Shown: in pieces, positions 11,030 to 25,299 of the stretch
Layout: each line of letters starts with the position of its first letter
Numbering within the stretch: the first letter of the stretch is position 1
Notes under the pieces: generated by a model
The model's database searches: none
What the model was told of the DNA's origin: nothing
What the model saw: only the letters and a program-made list of their open reading frames with translations
Translations under genes and position numbers: made by a program
NCBI RefSeq assembly: GCF_008831285.2
Contig: NC_045146.1
Location: forward strand, 11,480,972-11,544,971
Length of the DNA stretch: 64,000 nucleotides
Direction of reading: 5' to 3'
Source of the DNA: Nymphaea colorata
Lineage: Eukaryota; Streptophyta; Magnoliopsida; Nymphaeales; Nymphaeaceae

Positions 11030-11290
11030 ATAAGAACACTTATGTAAGTTCAACAAACACTTATCCAAGTTCAACAATTTTTAGATCAGATACTGATCTT
11101 TACCCAAAATTAGATTCAAATCTAATGATTTGTGGATCGGATAAGGCCATGATTCAAACTTACAAACATATCTTAATTCAACAATTCCTGAATCACATAA
11201 GACTAGTGATTTAGACCCATGACAAGATAATCCAACAATTTCCAGATCAAATAAGACCATCGATCTGGTAGCACAGTTGAATCTAAATCT
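11030..11290. repeat. Degenerate ~56-bp tandem repeat, block 1
   Basis: Diverged units share the consensus words AACAATTTTTAGATCAGAT, AAGACCATTGATC and ACCCACAA. The same family recurs at 12850-13320 and 34700-34950. Confidence 0.6.
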
Positions 11291-12849
11291 TAGAGTTTAT
11301 AAGCTACGCAAAACCACTAACCACTAACCAGAATACATCATGTGGAAATAACACAACTGAGATCGGAAATTCAAAGGCAGAAGTCTAGAAGACAAAAATA
11401 GGATGGTGTGCACGCACTTCTCTCCTACCCATCATCCTGCCATAAAAAACAACCAGTCAAAACAGCGTGTAGTCTAGGAATTGTAGCTGCTGTTCTCTGA
11501 TTTTGACATAATTTTCACCACATTAAAAAATCGTTTAAAAATATAAAACCACCTTCCAAATTTCTGTTTTTTTATCTGGAACATCTTCAATGTATATAAA
11601 ATGGAAACCATTTTTTAGTTGGGGTCTTTCTGTTTCAAAATTTCAACCTCTAATTTATTTTCTCAAACTGCTAAAAAGCTGCCATTTCTGGACCGAAGGC
11701 TGCAGACTGATTTTGAACAGGATAGGGGGGCCGACTTTTCATTTGGGTTTTCAAAGTTAGGGATTGAACTCAACTTTCTACCATCAAAATTTCAGAATTT
11801 TGGACGTGTGAAATGGGATTTGTTTTCTGCTGGCCTGTCAGAAACTCAAAATTTCTGAAAATTTATCTGATTTTGCCAAATTTTATTTCCCTTCTCTGAA
11901 CAATGTGTTTTGTGACGTTTGAAAACTTGTTTTTGTCTTGAGTCACATGGATATGGCTGCAGGTTTGGGTATGGCTGCAGGTTTAGGTATGGGTACGGTG
12001 GAACGAGTTTTGGTACGACTCTGGGGTATGACAGGGTATATATGCAAATATATACATTATATATTTACAATAATCGACACAAATTCTGGAAATTAAAGAA
12101 AAATTAGAGAATATAACATCTAGATGGAAGGGAATACAGAAGAAGGAAAAATTCAAAATTAAAGAGCAAAATTAAGTTTAAAAACATATATGACATAGGC
12201 TTTTGCCTACAAAGCGATGTAACTTAGGTTCTTGCGTATGTGACATATGTGTGGAGTGTGGGTGCCGAAGTGGCACATCCCAAAACATATAGGTGCAGCT
12301 GTGAGGTGATGATTTTTTTAATTATTAATAATTTATTGTTATCATTATTATTATTATATTTATATAGTTTATAACTTGACAGATGACAATATATCACTAA
12401 TTCACTATAGCAAGATCAGCTAAATATATCCCCTCAGCTAAATATATCCCCACGGCTATATAGATACACAGCTTACAACATAGGAGATTCAAGAACGGGC
12501 ATCTGAAATAAAATGCTAATAAGTATATACTATGCAGCAGTAATAGCAATTGCAGTAAAAAGAAAAAAAAAAAAAGCATTGTATACCATGGACCCTCTAA
12601 CTACGAAAGTACAAAACGAGAAGTTTAAAACTGTATACTGCCGTCGGTCCGCTGCTTGTGGAGTCTTCAGCGCAAGAAGCTGAATCAACGCCTCTCATCA
12701 TTGGAAAAAGGTTCTTGTGGGAGATATTGTACAAAATTGGAGAAAATTAGAGATTTGATCGAGCAGTTAGTTTTGATATCATGTTAGCTCGATTTATTGC
12801 ATCGGCCATCCATGATTGGACATAAGGTTGCATGTTCTGGGGATTTTAC
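11291..12849. other. Unassigned spacer with retroelement-like words
   Basis: No gene is recognisable. Short open frames (11619-11858, 11919-12107) have no family match. Near 12770, TTTGATATCATGTTAGCTC resembles the GATACCATGTTAGA end often seen in plant LTR elements. A segment at 12731-12800 (ACAAAATTGG, AGAGATTTGATCGA, GATTTATTG) recurs at 13898-13965, right at the left edge of the satellite. Confidence 0.35.
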
Positions 12850-13320
12850 AACCTCTCCCTTAGAAAAAACGCTAGCATAGACCCACAACCATATCCAAAT
12901 CCATCAACTTTTATATCAGATAAGACCGCTGATCCATTTCCGCAGTTATATGTAATTGAACAATCTATAAATGAGATAAGACCATCGATCATGTCCCTCA
13001 ACCAGGTACAAAAACAATAATTTCTAGTTCAGATAAGACCATTGATCCAGACCCACAATCAGCTATAAATAAGACAACTTCTTGATCAGATGTGACCGCT
13101 GATCCAAATCTACAATCATATGCAAATCCAACAGTTCTCGGATCAGATAAGACCAGTGGTCTAGTCTTACGGCCATATCCAAATGCAACGATTTTCAGAT
13201 CAGAGATGACCACTGATCTAAACCAACAACAAAATTTCAGTCCAACAATTTTCAAATCGGATATGACCACTAGTTCAGACCCACAACCAGAATATACTTT
13301 CTAAATAAAATAAGGCAGAT
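12850..13320. repeat. Degenerate ~56-bp tandem repeat, block 2
   Basis: At least seven diverged units can be placed by the word TCAGATAAGACC or its variants at about 12917, 12971, 13035, 13088, 13143, 13199 and 13257, giving periods of 53-64 bp. Units also share CCCACAACCATATCCAAATCC. Open frames on both strands here are repeat translations. Confidence 0.75.
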
Positions 13321-13970
13321 CACTCACAGTGTGGATAATACATTTACTAGGAAAAGAGGTGGTTCAGGTTCTAGGATGATCTGAACAGGTAATTGCAAAT
13401 GGATTTGATTGGCATAAATGTTGATGTTCAAACTAAGAAAATGATATCCTAGTATCTCCAATATTATTTATTTGTCAAGTTATTATGAGCATCAGAATAT
13501 GAAACTTGCAATAGGCTATTAGGCTCCATGATAAAGATATGTTGGCGTGAACATGAATTTGTGGATTTAAGAGAAAGAAGACGTCGAATCAAAGTCGATA
13601 TCAGGGCAGATGAAGTTATATCAAAAAATCCATCAACAATGGTTAATGGCGTTGAGATGAAACTGTAAATGTTGAGGTGAAGAAGTCTTTGTTGGTGATG
13701 AGATGTCGATAAAATGTAAAAAATAATTAGTTAGAAAAAATTCTGAAGAAGTCCTTACATATCTATCGGAAAAGCCAAACCTCTAAGATTGTTGAAGAAG
13801 ATCCTCAAGTCTCATTTGTCAAAGAGAAAGGGGAACATTGTCCACCTTGGATAAGGGAAACGGATCCAGATTGAGAGAGAGAAAGAGAGTTACCAAACAA
13901 AATTGGGGAAAAACTAGAGATTTGATCGAATAGTTTGCATATCAAACCAGCTTGATTTATTGAATGAAGC
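13321..13970. other. Spacer between the 56-bp repeat and the satellite
   Basis: The stretch is AT-rich with no frame or family I can support. Its last 70 bp repeat the segment at 12731-12800. Confidence 0.4.
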
Positions 13971-15682
13971 AATGGGGTAAACAGTCCCGTGAGACCTGGG
14001 GTTGCTCAAGGATGTGGATGAAGCAACGTTCGCTTCATCAAGTTAAAATTGTCAATTAATTGCATTTGATATAAATGGCTAACTGACAGACACAACCAAT
14101 GCATGGCCAACTTGATGCATTTGTATAATGGTCAGTTTTAGGAGTTTATGTGTGATCATTTCATTATGAGAGCAAAAGACGTGATGAACCCTCTACAACA
14201 GGGCTGTGAGACCTGGAAACTTCTCAAAGATCTTGTTGAAGCTGCGTTCCCTCCATCAAGCTAAAAATGTGAATTGAATGCAATTGAAATGACTGACCGA
14301 TACAACCAATGCATGGCAAACTTGATGAAGCAATATCCCTACCATCAAGTTGAAAATGTCAATTAGATATCCCAATTGGCTCACTAGTTGTCAAAATCAA
14401 TGCATGGCCAACTTGATGCATTGGTATAATGGTTAGTTTTACGAGTTTATGTGTGATTGTCTCATTATGAGGACAAAAGATACGATGTACCGTGAGACCT
14501 GGGACTGTTCAAGGATGTGGATGAAGCAACGTTCGCTCCATCAAGTTAAAGTTGTCAATTAGTTGCATTTGAAATGAATGGCTGACTGACAGACACAACC
14601 AATGCATGGCCAACTTGATGCATTGGTATAATGGCCAGTTTTAGGAGTTTATGTGTGATCATTTCATTATGAGCGCAAAAGACGCGATGCCTAGTTTTAT
14701 CATGTTATGTATGATCTTCACGTTATGGGCGCAAAAGATGCGATGAACCTTATTCAACAAGATGGGAAACAGTCCCGTGAGACCTGGGAACTAATGAACC
14801 GTGAGACCTGGGAACTGATGAAGGAACTTGATAAAGCAATATCTCTACCATCAAGTTGAAAATGTCAATTAGATGCAATTGGGAAAATTGGCTGACTGGT
14901 TGTCAAAATCAATGCATAGCCAACTTGATGCATTGGTATAATGGTCAGTTTTAGGAGTTTATGTGTAATCGTCTCATTGTGTGGGCAAAAGATACGATGA
15001 ACCTCGTCCAACAAAGGGGTAAACAGTCCCATGAGACCTGGGGACTGCTCAAGGATGTGGATGTAGCAACGTTCGCTCCATCAAGTTAAAATTGTCAATT
15101 AGTTGCATTTGAAATAATTGGCTGACTGAAAGACACAACCAATGCATGGCCAACTTGACGCATTGGTATAATGGGCAGTTTTATGATGTTATGTATGATC
15201 TTCACGTTATGGGCGCAAAAGATGCGAAGAACCCTATTCAACAAGATGGGAAACAGTCCCGTGAGACCTGGGAACTGATGAAGGAACTTGATGAAGCAAT
15301 ATCTCTACCATCAAGTTGAAAATGTCAATTAGATGCAATTGGAAAAATTGGCTGACTGGTTGTCAAAATCAATGCATAGCCAACTTGATGCATTGGTATA
15401 ATGGTCAGTTTTAGGAGTTTATGTGTGATCGTCTCATTGTGTGGGCAAAAGATACGATGAACCTCGTCTGACAAAGGGGTAAAGAGTCCCGTGAGACCTG
15501 GGGACTGCTCAAGGATGTGGATGAAGCAACGTTCGCTCCATCAAGTTAAAATTGTCAATTAGTTGCATTTGAAGTAAATGGCTGACTAACAGACAGAACC
15601 AATGCATGGCCAACTTGATGCATTGGTATAATGGTTAGTTTTAGGACTTTATGTGTGATCGTCTCATTATGAGGGCAAAACA

Positions 15683-18600
15683 TACGATGAACCTCGTCCA
15701 ACAAAGGGGTAAACAGTCCCATGAGACCTGGGGACTGTTCAAGGATGTGGACGAAGCAACGTTCACTCCATCAAGTTAAAATTGTCTATTAGTTGCATTT
15801 GAAATAAATGGCTGACTGAAAGACACAACCAATGCATGGCCAACTTGATGCATTGGTATAAAGGCCAGTTTTATGATGTTAGGTATGATCTTCACGTTAT
15901 GGGCGCAAAAGATGCGATGAACCCTATTCAACAAGATGTGAAACAGTCCCGTGAGACTCCCGTGAGACCTGGGAACTGATGAAGGAACTTGGTGAATCAA
16001 TATCTCTACCATCAAGTTGAAAATGTCGATTAGTTGCAATTGGGAAAATTGGCTGACTGGTTGTCAAAATCAATGCATAGCCAACTTGATGCATTGGTAT
16101 AATGGTCAGTTTTAGGAGTTTATGTGTAATCGTCTCATTGTGTGGGCAAAAGATACGGTAAACCTCGTCCGACAAAGGGGTAAAGAGTCCCGTGAGACCT
16201 GGGGACTGCTCAAGGCTGTGGATGAAGCAACGTTCGCTCCATGAAGTTAAAATTGTCAATTAGTTGCATTTGAAATAAATGGTTGACTAACAGGCACAAC
16301 CAATGCATGGCCAACTTGATGCATTGTTATAATGGTTAGTTTTAGGACTTTGTGTGTGATCGTCTCATTGTGTGGGCAAAAGATACGATGAACCTCGTCC
16401 AACAAAGGGGTAAACAGTCCCATGAGACCTGGGGACTGCTCAAGGATGTGGATGTAGCAACGTTCGCTCCATCAAGTTAAAATTGTCAATTAGTTGCATT
16501 TGAAATAATTGGCTGACTGAAAGACACAACCAATGCATGGCCAACTTGACGCATTGGTATAATGGCCAGTTTTATGATGTTATGTATGATCTTCACGTTA
16601 TGGGCGCAAAAGATGCGAAGAACCCTATTCAACAAGATGGGAAACAGTCCCGTGAGACCTGGGAACTGATGAAGGAACTTGATGAAGCAATATCTCTACC
16701 ATCAAGTTGAAAATGTCAATTAGGTGAAATTGGGAAAATTGGCTGACTGGTTGTCAAAATCAATGCATAGCCAACTTGATGCATTGGTATAATGGTCAGT
16801 TTTAGGAGTTTATGTGTGATCGTCTCATTGTGTGGGCAAAAGATACGATGAACCTCGTCTGACGAAGGGGTAAAGAGTCCCGTGAGACCTGGGGACTGCT
16901 CAAGGATGTGGATGAAGCAACGTTCGCTCCATCAAGTTAAAATTGTCAATTGATTGCATTTGAAGTAAATGGCTGACTAACAGACAAAACCAATGCATGG
17001 CCAACTTGATGCATTGGTATAATGGTTAGTTTTAGGACTTTATGTGTGATCGTCTCATTATAAGGGCAAAACATACGATGAACCTCGTCCAACAAAGGGG
17101 TAAACAGTCCCATGAGACCTCGGGACTGTTCAAGGATGTGGACGAAGCAACGTTCGCTCCATCAAGTTAAAATTGTCTATTAGTTGCATTTGAAATAAAT
17201 GGCTGACTGAAAGACACAACCAATGCATGGCCAACTTGATGCATTGGTATAATGGCCAGTTTTATGATGTTATGTATGATCTTCACATTATGGGCGCAAA
17301 AGATGCGATGAACCCTATTCAACAAGATGGGAAACAGTCCCGTGAGACCTGGGAACTGATGAAGGAACTTGATGAAGCAATATCTCTACCATCAAGTTAA
17401 AAATGTCTATTAGATGCAATTGGGAAAATTGGCTGACTGGTTGTCAAAATCAATGCATAGCCAACTTGATGCATTGGTATAATGGTCAGTTTTAGGAGTT
17501 TATGTGTTTTCGTCTCATTGTGTGGGCAAAAGATACGATGAACCTCGTTCGACAAAGGGGTAAAGAGTCCCGTGAGACCTGGGGACTGCTCAAGAATGTG
17601 GATGAAGCAACGTTCGCTCCATCAAGTTAAAATTGTCAATTAGTTGCATTTGAAATAAATGGCTGACTAACAGACACAACCAATGCGTGGCCAACTTGAT
17701 GCATTGGTATAATGGTTAGTTTTAGGACTTTGTGTGTGATCATCTCATTGTGTGGGCAGAAGATACGATGAACCTCATCCAAGAAAGTGGTAAACAGTCC
17801 CATGAGACCTGGGGACTGCTCAAGGATGTGGATGTAGCAACGTTCGCTCCATCAAGTTAAACTTGTCAATTAGTTGCATTTGAAATAATTGGCTGACTGA
17901 AGGACACAACCAATGCATGGCCAACTTGATGCATTGGTATAATGGCCAGTTTTATGATGTTATGTATGATCTTCACGTTATGGGCTCAAAAGATGCAATG
18001 AACCCTATTCAACAAGATGAGAAACAGTCCCGTGAGACCTGGGAACTGATGAATAACTTGATGAAGCAATATCTCTACCATCAAGTTAAAAATGTCAATT
18101 AGATGCAATTGGAATAATTGGCTGACTGGTTGTCAAAATCAATGCATAGCCAACTTGATGCATTGGTATAATGGTCAGTTTAGGAGTTTATGTGTGATCG
18201 TCTCATTGTGTGGGCAAAAGATACGATGAACCTCGTCCGACAAAGGGGTAAAGATTCCCGTGAGACCTGGGGACTGCTCAAGGATGTGGATGAAGCAACG
18301 TTCGCTCCATCAAGTTAAAATTGTCAATTTTTTGCATTTGAAATTAATGGTTGACTTACAGACAGAAGCAATGCAAGGCCAACTTGATGCATTGGTATAA
18401 TAGTTAGTTTTAGGACTTTATGTGTGATAGTCTCATTGTGTTGGCAAAAGGTACGTTGAACCTCGTCCGACAAAGGGGTAAAGAGTCCCGTGAGACCTGG
18501 GGACTGCTCAAGGATGTGGATGAAGCAACGTTCGCTCCATCAAGTTAAAATTGTCAATTAGTTGCATTTGAAATTAATGGTTGACTTACAGACAGAAGCA

Positions 18601-20017
18601 ATGCATGGCCAACTTGATGCATTGGTATAATGGTTAGTTTTAGGACTTTATGTGTGATCGTCTCATTGTGTGAGCAAAAGATGCGATGAACCTCGTCCAA
18701 CAAAGGGGTAAACAATCCCATGAGACATGGGGCCTGCTTAAGGATGTGGATGAAGCAACGTTCGCTCCATCAAGTTAAAATTGTCAATTAGCTGCATTTG
18801 AAATAATTGGCTGACTGAAAGACACAACTAATGCATCGCCAACTTGATGCATTGGTATAATTGCCAGTTTTATGATGTTATGTATGATCTTCACGTTATA
18901 GGTGCAAAAGATGTGATGAACCCTGTTCAACAACCTGGGAAACAGTCCCGTGAGACCTAGGAACTGATGAATAACTTGATGAAGCAATATCTCTACCATC
19001 AAATTAAAAATGTCAATTAGATGCAATTGGGATAATTGGCTGACTGGTTGTCAAAATCAATGCATAGCCAACTTGATGCATTGGTATAATGGTCAGTTTT
19101 AGGAGTTTATGTGTGATCGTCTCATTGTGTGGGCAAAAGATACGATGAACCTCGTCCGACAAAGGGGTAAAGAGTCCCGTGAGACCTAGGGACTGCTCAA
19201 GGATGTGGATGAAGCAACGTTCGCTCCATCAAGTGAAAATTGTCAATTAATTGCATTTGAAATAAATGGCTGACTCACAGACACAACCAATGCATGGCCA
19301 ACTTGATGCATTGGTTATGTGTGATTGTCTCATTGTGTGGGCAAAAGATACGTTAAACCTCGTCCAACAAAGGGGTAAACTGTCTCATGATGTGGATGAA
19401 GCAACGTTCGCTCCATCAAGTTAAAATTGTCAATTAGTTGCATTTGAAATAATTGGCTGACTGAAAGACACAACCAATGCATGGCCAACTTGATGCGTTG
19501 GTATAATGGCCAGTTTTATGATGTTATGTATGATCTTCACGTTATGGGCGCAAAAGATGCGATGAACCCTATTCAATAACATGAGAAACAGTCCCGTGAG
19601 ACCTGGGAACTGATGAAGGAACTTGATGAAGCAATATCTCTACCATCAAGTTGAAAATTTCAATTAGATGCAACTGGGAAAATTGGCTGACTGGTTGTCA
19701 AAATCAATGCATAGCCAACTTGATGCATTGGTATAATGGTCAGTTTTATGAATTTATGTGTGATCGTCTCATTGTGTGCGCAAAAGATACGATGAACCTC
19801 GTCCGACAAAGGGGTAAAGAGTCCCATGAGACCTGGGGACTGCTCAAGGATGTGGATGAAGCAACGTTCGCTCCATCAAGTTAAAATTGTCAATTAGTTG
19901 CATTTGAAATAAATGGCTGACTAACAAACACAACCAATGCGTGGCCAACTTGATGCATTGGTATAATGGTTAGTTTTAGGACTTTATGTGTGATCGTCTC
20001 ATTGTGTGGGCAAAAAA
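15683..20017. repeat. 4.33-kb satellite block, first copy
   Basis: This block recurs almost base for base at about 20018-24341, at an offset of 4335 bp up to about 15958 and 4324 bp after it. It shares private variants such as CCTCGGGACTG (17129 and 21453), GTGTTGGCAAAAGG (18438 and 22762) and a monomer shortened at about 19311 and 23635. It differs by an extra 11-bp CCGTGAGACTC-type duplication near 15950. Confidence 0.92.
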
Positions 20018-23000
20018 TACGATGAACCTCGTCCAACAAAGGGGTAAACAGTCCCATGAGACCTGGGGACTGTTCAAGGATGTGGACGAAGCAACGTTCA
20101 CTCCATCAAGTTAAAATTGTCTATTAGTTGCATTTGAAATAAATGGCTGACTGAAAGACACAACCAATGCATGGCCAACTTGATGCATTGGTATAAAGGC
20201 CAGTTTTATGATGTTAGGTATGATCTTCACGTTATGGGCGCAAAAGATGCGATGAACCCTATTCAACAAGATGTGAAACAGTCCCGTGAGACCTGGGAAC
20301 TGATGAAGGAACTTGGTGAATCAATATCTCTACCATCAAGTTGAAAATGTCGATTAGTTGCAATTGGGAAAATTGGCTGACTGGTTGTCAAAATCAATGC
20401 ATAGCCAACTTGATGCATTGGTATAATGGTCAGTTTTAGGAGTTTATGTGTAATCGTCTCATTGTGTGGGCAAAAGATACGGTAAACCTCGTCCGACAAA
20501 GGGGTAAAGAGTCCCGTGAGACCTGGGGACTGCTCAAGGCTGTGGATGAAGCAACGTTCGCTCCATGAAGTTAAAATTGTCAATTAGTTGCATTTGAAAT
20601 AAATGGCTGACTAACAGGCACAACCAATGCATGGCCAACTTGATGCATTGTTATAATGGTTAGTTTTAGGACTTTGTGTGTGATCGTCTCATTGTGTGGG
20701 CAAAAGATACGATGAACCTCGTCCAACAAAGGGGTAAACAGTCCCATGAGACCTGGGGACTGCTCAAGGATGTGGATGTAGCAACGTTCGCTCCATCAAG
20801 TTAAAATTGTCAATTAGTTGCATTTGAAATAATTGGCTGACTGAAAGACACAACCAATGCATGGCCAACTTGACGCATTGGTATAATGGCCAGTTTTATG
20901 ATGTTATGTATGATCTTCACGTTATGGGCGCAAAAGATGCGAAGAACCCTATTCAACAAGATGGGAAACAGTCCCGTGAGACCTGGGAACTGATGAAGGA
21001 ACTTGATGAAGCAATATCTCTACCATCAAGTTGAAAATGTCAATTAGGTGAAATTGGGAAAATTGGCTGACTGGTTGTCAAAATCAATGCATAGCCAACT
21101 TGATGCATTGGTATAATGGTCAGTTTTAGGAGTTTATGTGTGATCGTCTCATTGTGTGGGCAAAAGATACGATGAACCTCGTCTGACGAAGGGGTAAAGA
21201 GTCCCGTGAGACCTGGGGACTGCTCAAGGATGTGGATGAAGCAACGTTCGCTCCATCAAGTTAAAATTGTCAATTGATTGCATTTGAAGTAAATGGCTGA
21301 CTAACAGACAAAACCAATGCATGGCCAACTTGATGCATTGGTATAATGGTTAGTTTTAGGACTTTATGTGTGATCGTCTCATTATAAGGGCAAAACATAC
21401 GATGAACCTCGTCCAACAAAGGGGTAAACAGTCCCATGAGACCTCGGGACTGTTCAAGGATGTGGACGAAGCAACGTTCGCTCCATCAAGTTAAAATTGT
21501 CTATTAGTTGCATTTGAAATAAATGGCTGACTGAAAGACACAACCAATGCATGGCCAACTTGATGCATTGGTATAATGGCCAGTTTTATGATGTTATGTA
21601 TGATCTTCACATTATGGGCGCAAAAGATGCGATGAACCCTATTCAACAAGATGGGAAACAGTCCCGTGAGACCTGGGAACTGATGAAGGAACTTGATGAA
21701 GCAATATCTCTACCATCAAGTTAAAAATGTCTATTAGATGCAATTGGGAAAATTGGCTGACTGGTTGTCAAAATCAATGCATAGCCAACTTGATGCATTG
21801 GTATAATGGTCAGTTTTAGGAGTTTATGTGTTTTCGTCTCATTGTGTGGGCAAAAGATACGATGAACCTCGTTCGACAAAGGGGTAAAGAGTCCCGTGAG
21901 ACCTGGGGACTGCTCAAGAATGTGGATGAAGCAACGTTCGCTCCATCAAGTTAAAATTGTCAATTAGTTGCATTTGAAATAAATGGCTGACTAACAGACA
22001 CAACCAATGCGTGGCCAACTTGATGCATTGGTATAATGGTTAGTTTTAGGACTTTGTGTGTGATCATCTCATTGTGTGGGCAGAAGATACGATGAACCTC
22101 ATCCAAGAAAGTGGTAAACAGTCCCATGAGACCTGGGGACTGCTCAAGGATGTGGATGTAGCAACGTTCGCTCCATCAAGTTAAACTTGTCAATTAGTTG
22201 CATTTGAAATAATTGGCTGACTGAAGGACACAACCAATGCATGGCCAACTTGATGCATTGGTATAATGGCCAGTTTTATGATGTTATGTATGATCTTCAC
22301 GTTATGGGCTCAAAAGATGCAATGAACCCTATTCAACAAGATGAGAAACAGTCCCGTGAGACCTGGGAACTGATGAATAACTTGATGAAGCAATATCTCT
22401 ACCATCAAGTTAAAAATGTCAATTAGATGCAATTGGAATAATTGGCTGACTGGTTGTCAAAATCAATGCATAGCCAACTTGATGCATTGGTATAATGGTC
22501 AGTTTAGGAGTTTATGTGTGATCGTCTCATTGTGTGGGCAAAAGATACGATGAACCTCGTCCGACAAAGGGGTAAAGATTCCCGTGAGACCTGGGGACTG
22601 CTCAAGGATGTGGATGAAGCAACGTTCGCTCCATCAAGTTAAAATTGTCAATTTTTTGCATTTGAAATTAATGGTTGACTTACAGACAGAAGCAATGCAA
22701 GGCCAACTTGATGCATTGGTATAATAGTTAGTTTTAGGACTTTATGTGTGATAGTCTCATTGTGTTGGCAAAAGGTACGTTGAACCTCGTCCGACAAAGG
22801 GGTAAAGAGTCCCGTGGGACCTGGGGACTGCTCAAGGATGTGGATGAAGCAACGTTCGCTCCATCAAGTTAAAATTGTCAATTAGTTGCATTTGAAATTA
22901 ATGGTTGACTTACAGACAGAAGCAATGCATGGCCAACTTGATGCATTGGTATAATGGTTAGTTTTAGGACTTTATGTGTGATCGTCTCATTGTGTGAGCA

Positions 23001-24341
23001 AAAGATGCGATGAACCTCGTCCAACAAAGGGGTAAACAATCCCATGAGACATGGGGCCTGCTTAAGGATGTGGATGAAGCAACGTTCGCTCCATCAAGTT
23101 AAAATTGTCAATTAGCTGCATTTGAAATAATTGGCTGACTGAAAGACACAACTAATGCATCGCCAACTTGATGCATTGGTATAATTGCCAGTTTTATGAT
23201 GTTATGTATGATCTTCACGTTATAGGTGCAAAAGATGTGATGAACCCTGTTCAACAACCTGGGAAACAGTCCCGTGAGACCTAGGAACTGATGAATAACT
23301 TGATGAAGCAATATCTCTACCATCAAATTAAAAATGTCAATTAGATGCAATTGGGATAATTGGCTGACTGGTTGTCAAAATCAATGCATAGCCAACTTGA
23401 TGCATTGGTATAATGGTCAGTTTTAGGAGTTTATGTGTGATCGTCTCATTGTGTGGGCAAAAGATACGATGAACCTCGTCCGACAAAGGGGTAAAGAGTC
23501 CCGTGAGACCTAGGGACTGCTCAAGGATGTGGATGAAGCAACGTTCGCTCCATCAAGTGAAAATTGTCAATTAATTGCATTTGAAATAAATGGCTGACTC
23601 ACAGACACAACCAATGCATGGCCAACTTGATGCATTGGTTATGTGTGATTGTCTCATTGTGTGGGCAAAAGATACGTTAAACCTCGTCCAACAAAGGGGT
23701 AAACTGTCTCATGATGTGGATGAAGCAACGTTCGCTCCATCAAGTTAAAATTGTCAATTAGTTGCATTTGAAATAATTGGCTGACTGAAAGACACAACCA
23801 ATGCATGGCCAACTTGATGCGTTGGTATAATGGCCAGTTTTATGATGTTATGTATGATCTTCACGTTATGGGCGCAAAAGATGCGATGAACCCTATTCAA
23901 TAACATGAGAAACAGTCCCGTGAGACCTGGGAACTGATGAAGGAACTTGATGAAGCAATATCTCTACCATCAAGTTGAAAATTTCAATTAGATGCAACTG
24001 GGAAAATTGGCTGACTGGTTGTCAAAATCAATGCATAGCCAACTTGATGCATTGGTATAATGGTCAGTTTTATGAATTTATGTGTGATCGTCTCATTGTG
24101 TGCGCAAAAGATACGATGAACCTCGTCCGACAAAGGGGTAAAGAGTCCCATGAGACCTGGGGACTGCTCAAGGATGTGGATGAAGCAACGTTCGCTCCAT
24201 CAAGTTAAAATTGTCAATTAGTTGCATTTGAAATAAATGGCTGACTAACAAACACAACCAATGCGTGGCCAACTTGATGCATTGGTATAATGGTTAGTTT
24301 TAGGACTTTATGTGTGATCGTCTCATTGTGTGGGCAAAAAT
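20018..24341. repeat. 4.32-kb satellite block, second copy
   Basis: Near-identical to the preceding block; the substitutions seen are few, for example CCCGTGAGAC at about 18488 against CCCGTGGGAC at about 22812. Identity ends near 24341, where a one-base deletion and new monomer variants begin. Confidence 0.92.
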
Positions 24342-25299
24342 ACGATGAACCTCGTCCAACAAAGGGGTAAACAGTCCCATGAGACCTGGGGACTGCTCAA
24401 GTATGTGGATGAAGCGACGTTCGCTCCATCAAGTTAAATTTATGTATTAGTTGCATTTGAAATAATTGGCTGACTGAAAGACACAACCAATGCATGGCCA
24501 ACTTGATGCATTGGTATAATGGCCAGTTTTATGATGTTATGTATGATCTTCACGTTATGGGTGCAAAAGATGCGATGAACCCTATTCAACAAGATGGGAA
24601 ACGTTCCCGTGAGACCTGGGAACTGATGAATAACTTGATGAAGCAATATCTCTACCATCAAGTTAAAAATGTCAATTAGATGCAACTGGAATAATTGGCT
24701 GACTGGTTGTCAAAATCAATGCATAGCCAACTAGATGCATTGATATAATGGTCAGTTTTAGAGTTTATGTTTGATCGTCTCATTGTGTGAGCAAAAGATA
24801 TGATGAACCTCGTCCGACAAAGGGGTAAAGAGTCCCATGAGACCTGGGGACTGCTCAAGGATGTGGATGAAGCAACGTTCGCTCCATCAAGTTAAAATTG
24901 TCAATTAGTTGCATTTGAAATAAATGGCTGACTAACAGACACAACCAATGCATGGCCAACTTGATGCATTGGTATAATTGTTAGTTTTAGGACATTATGT
25001 GTGATCGTCTCATTTAGTGGGCAAAAGATACGATGAACCTCGTCCAACAAAGGGGTAAACTGTCCCATGAGACCTGGGGACTGCTCAAGGATGTGGATGG
25101 AGCAACGTTCGCTCCATCAAGTTAAAATTGTCTATTAGTTGCATTTCAAATAATTGGCTGACTGAAAGACACAACCAATGCATGGCCAACTTGATGCATT
25201 GGTATAATGGCTAGTTTTATAATGTTATGTATGATCTTCACGTTATGGGCGCAAAAGATGCGATGAACCCTATTCAACAAGATGGGAAACGGTCCCGTG

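Noticed and set aside
12731-13965. A complete LTR retrotransposon at the left satellite junction
   Set aside because: There is a short direct repeat and one LTR-end-like phrase, but no primer-binding site, polypurine tract or gag/pol sequence.
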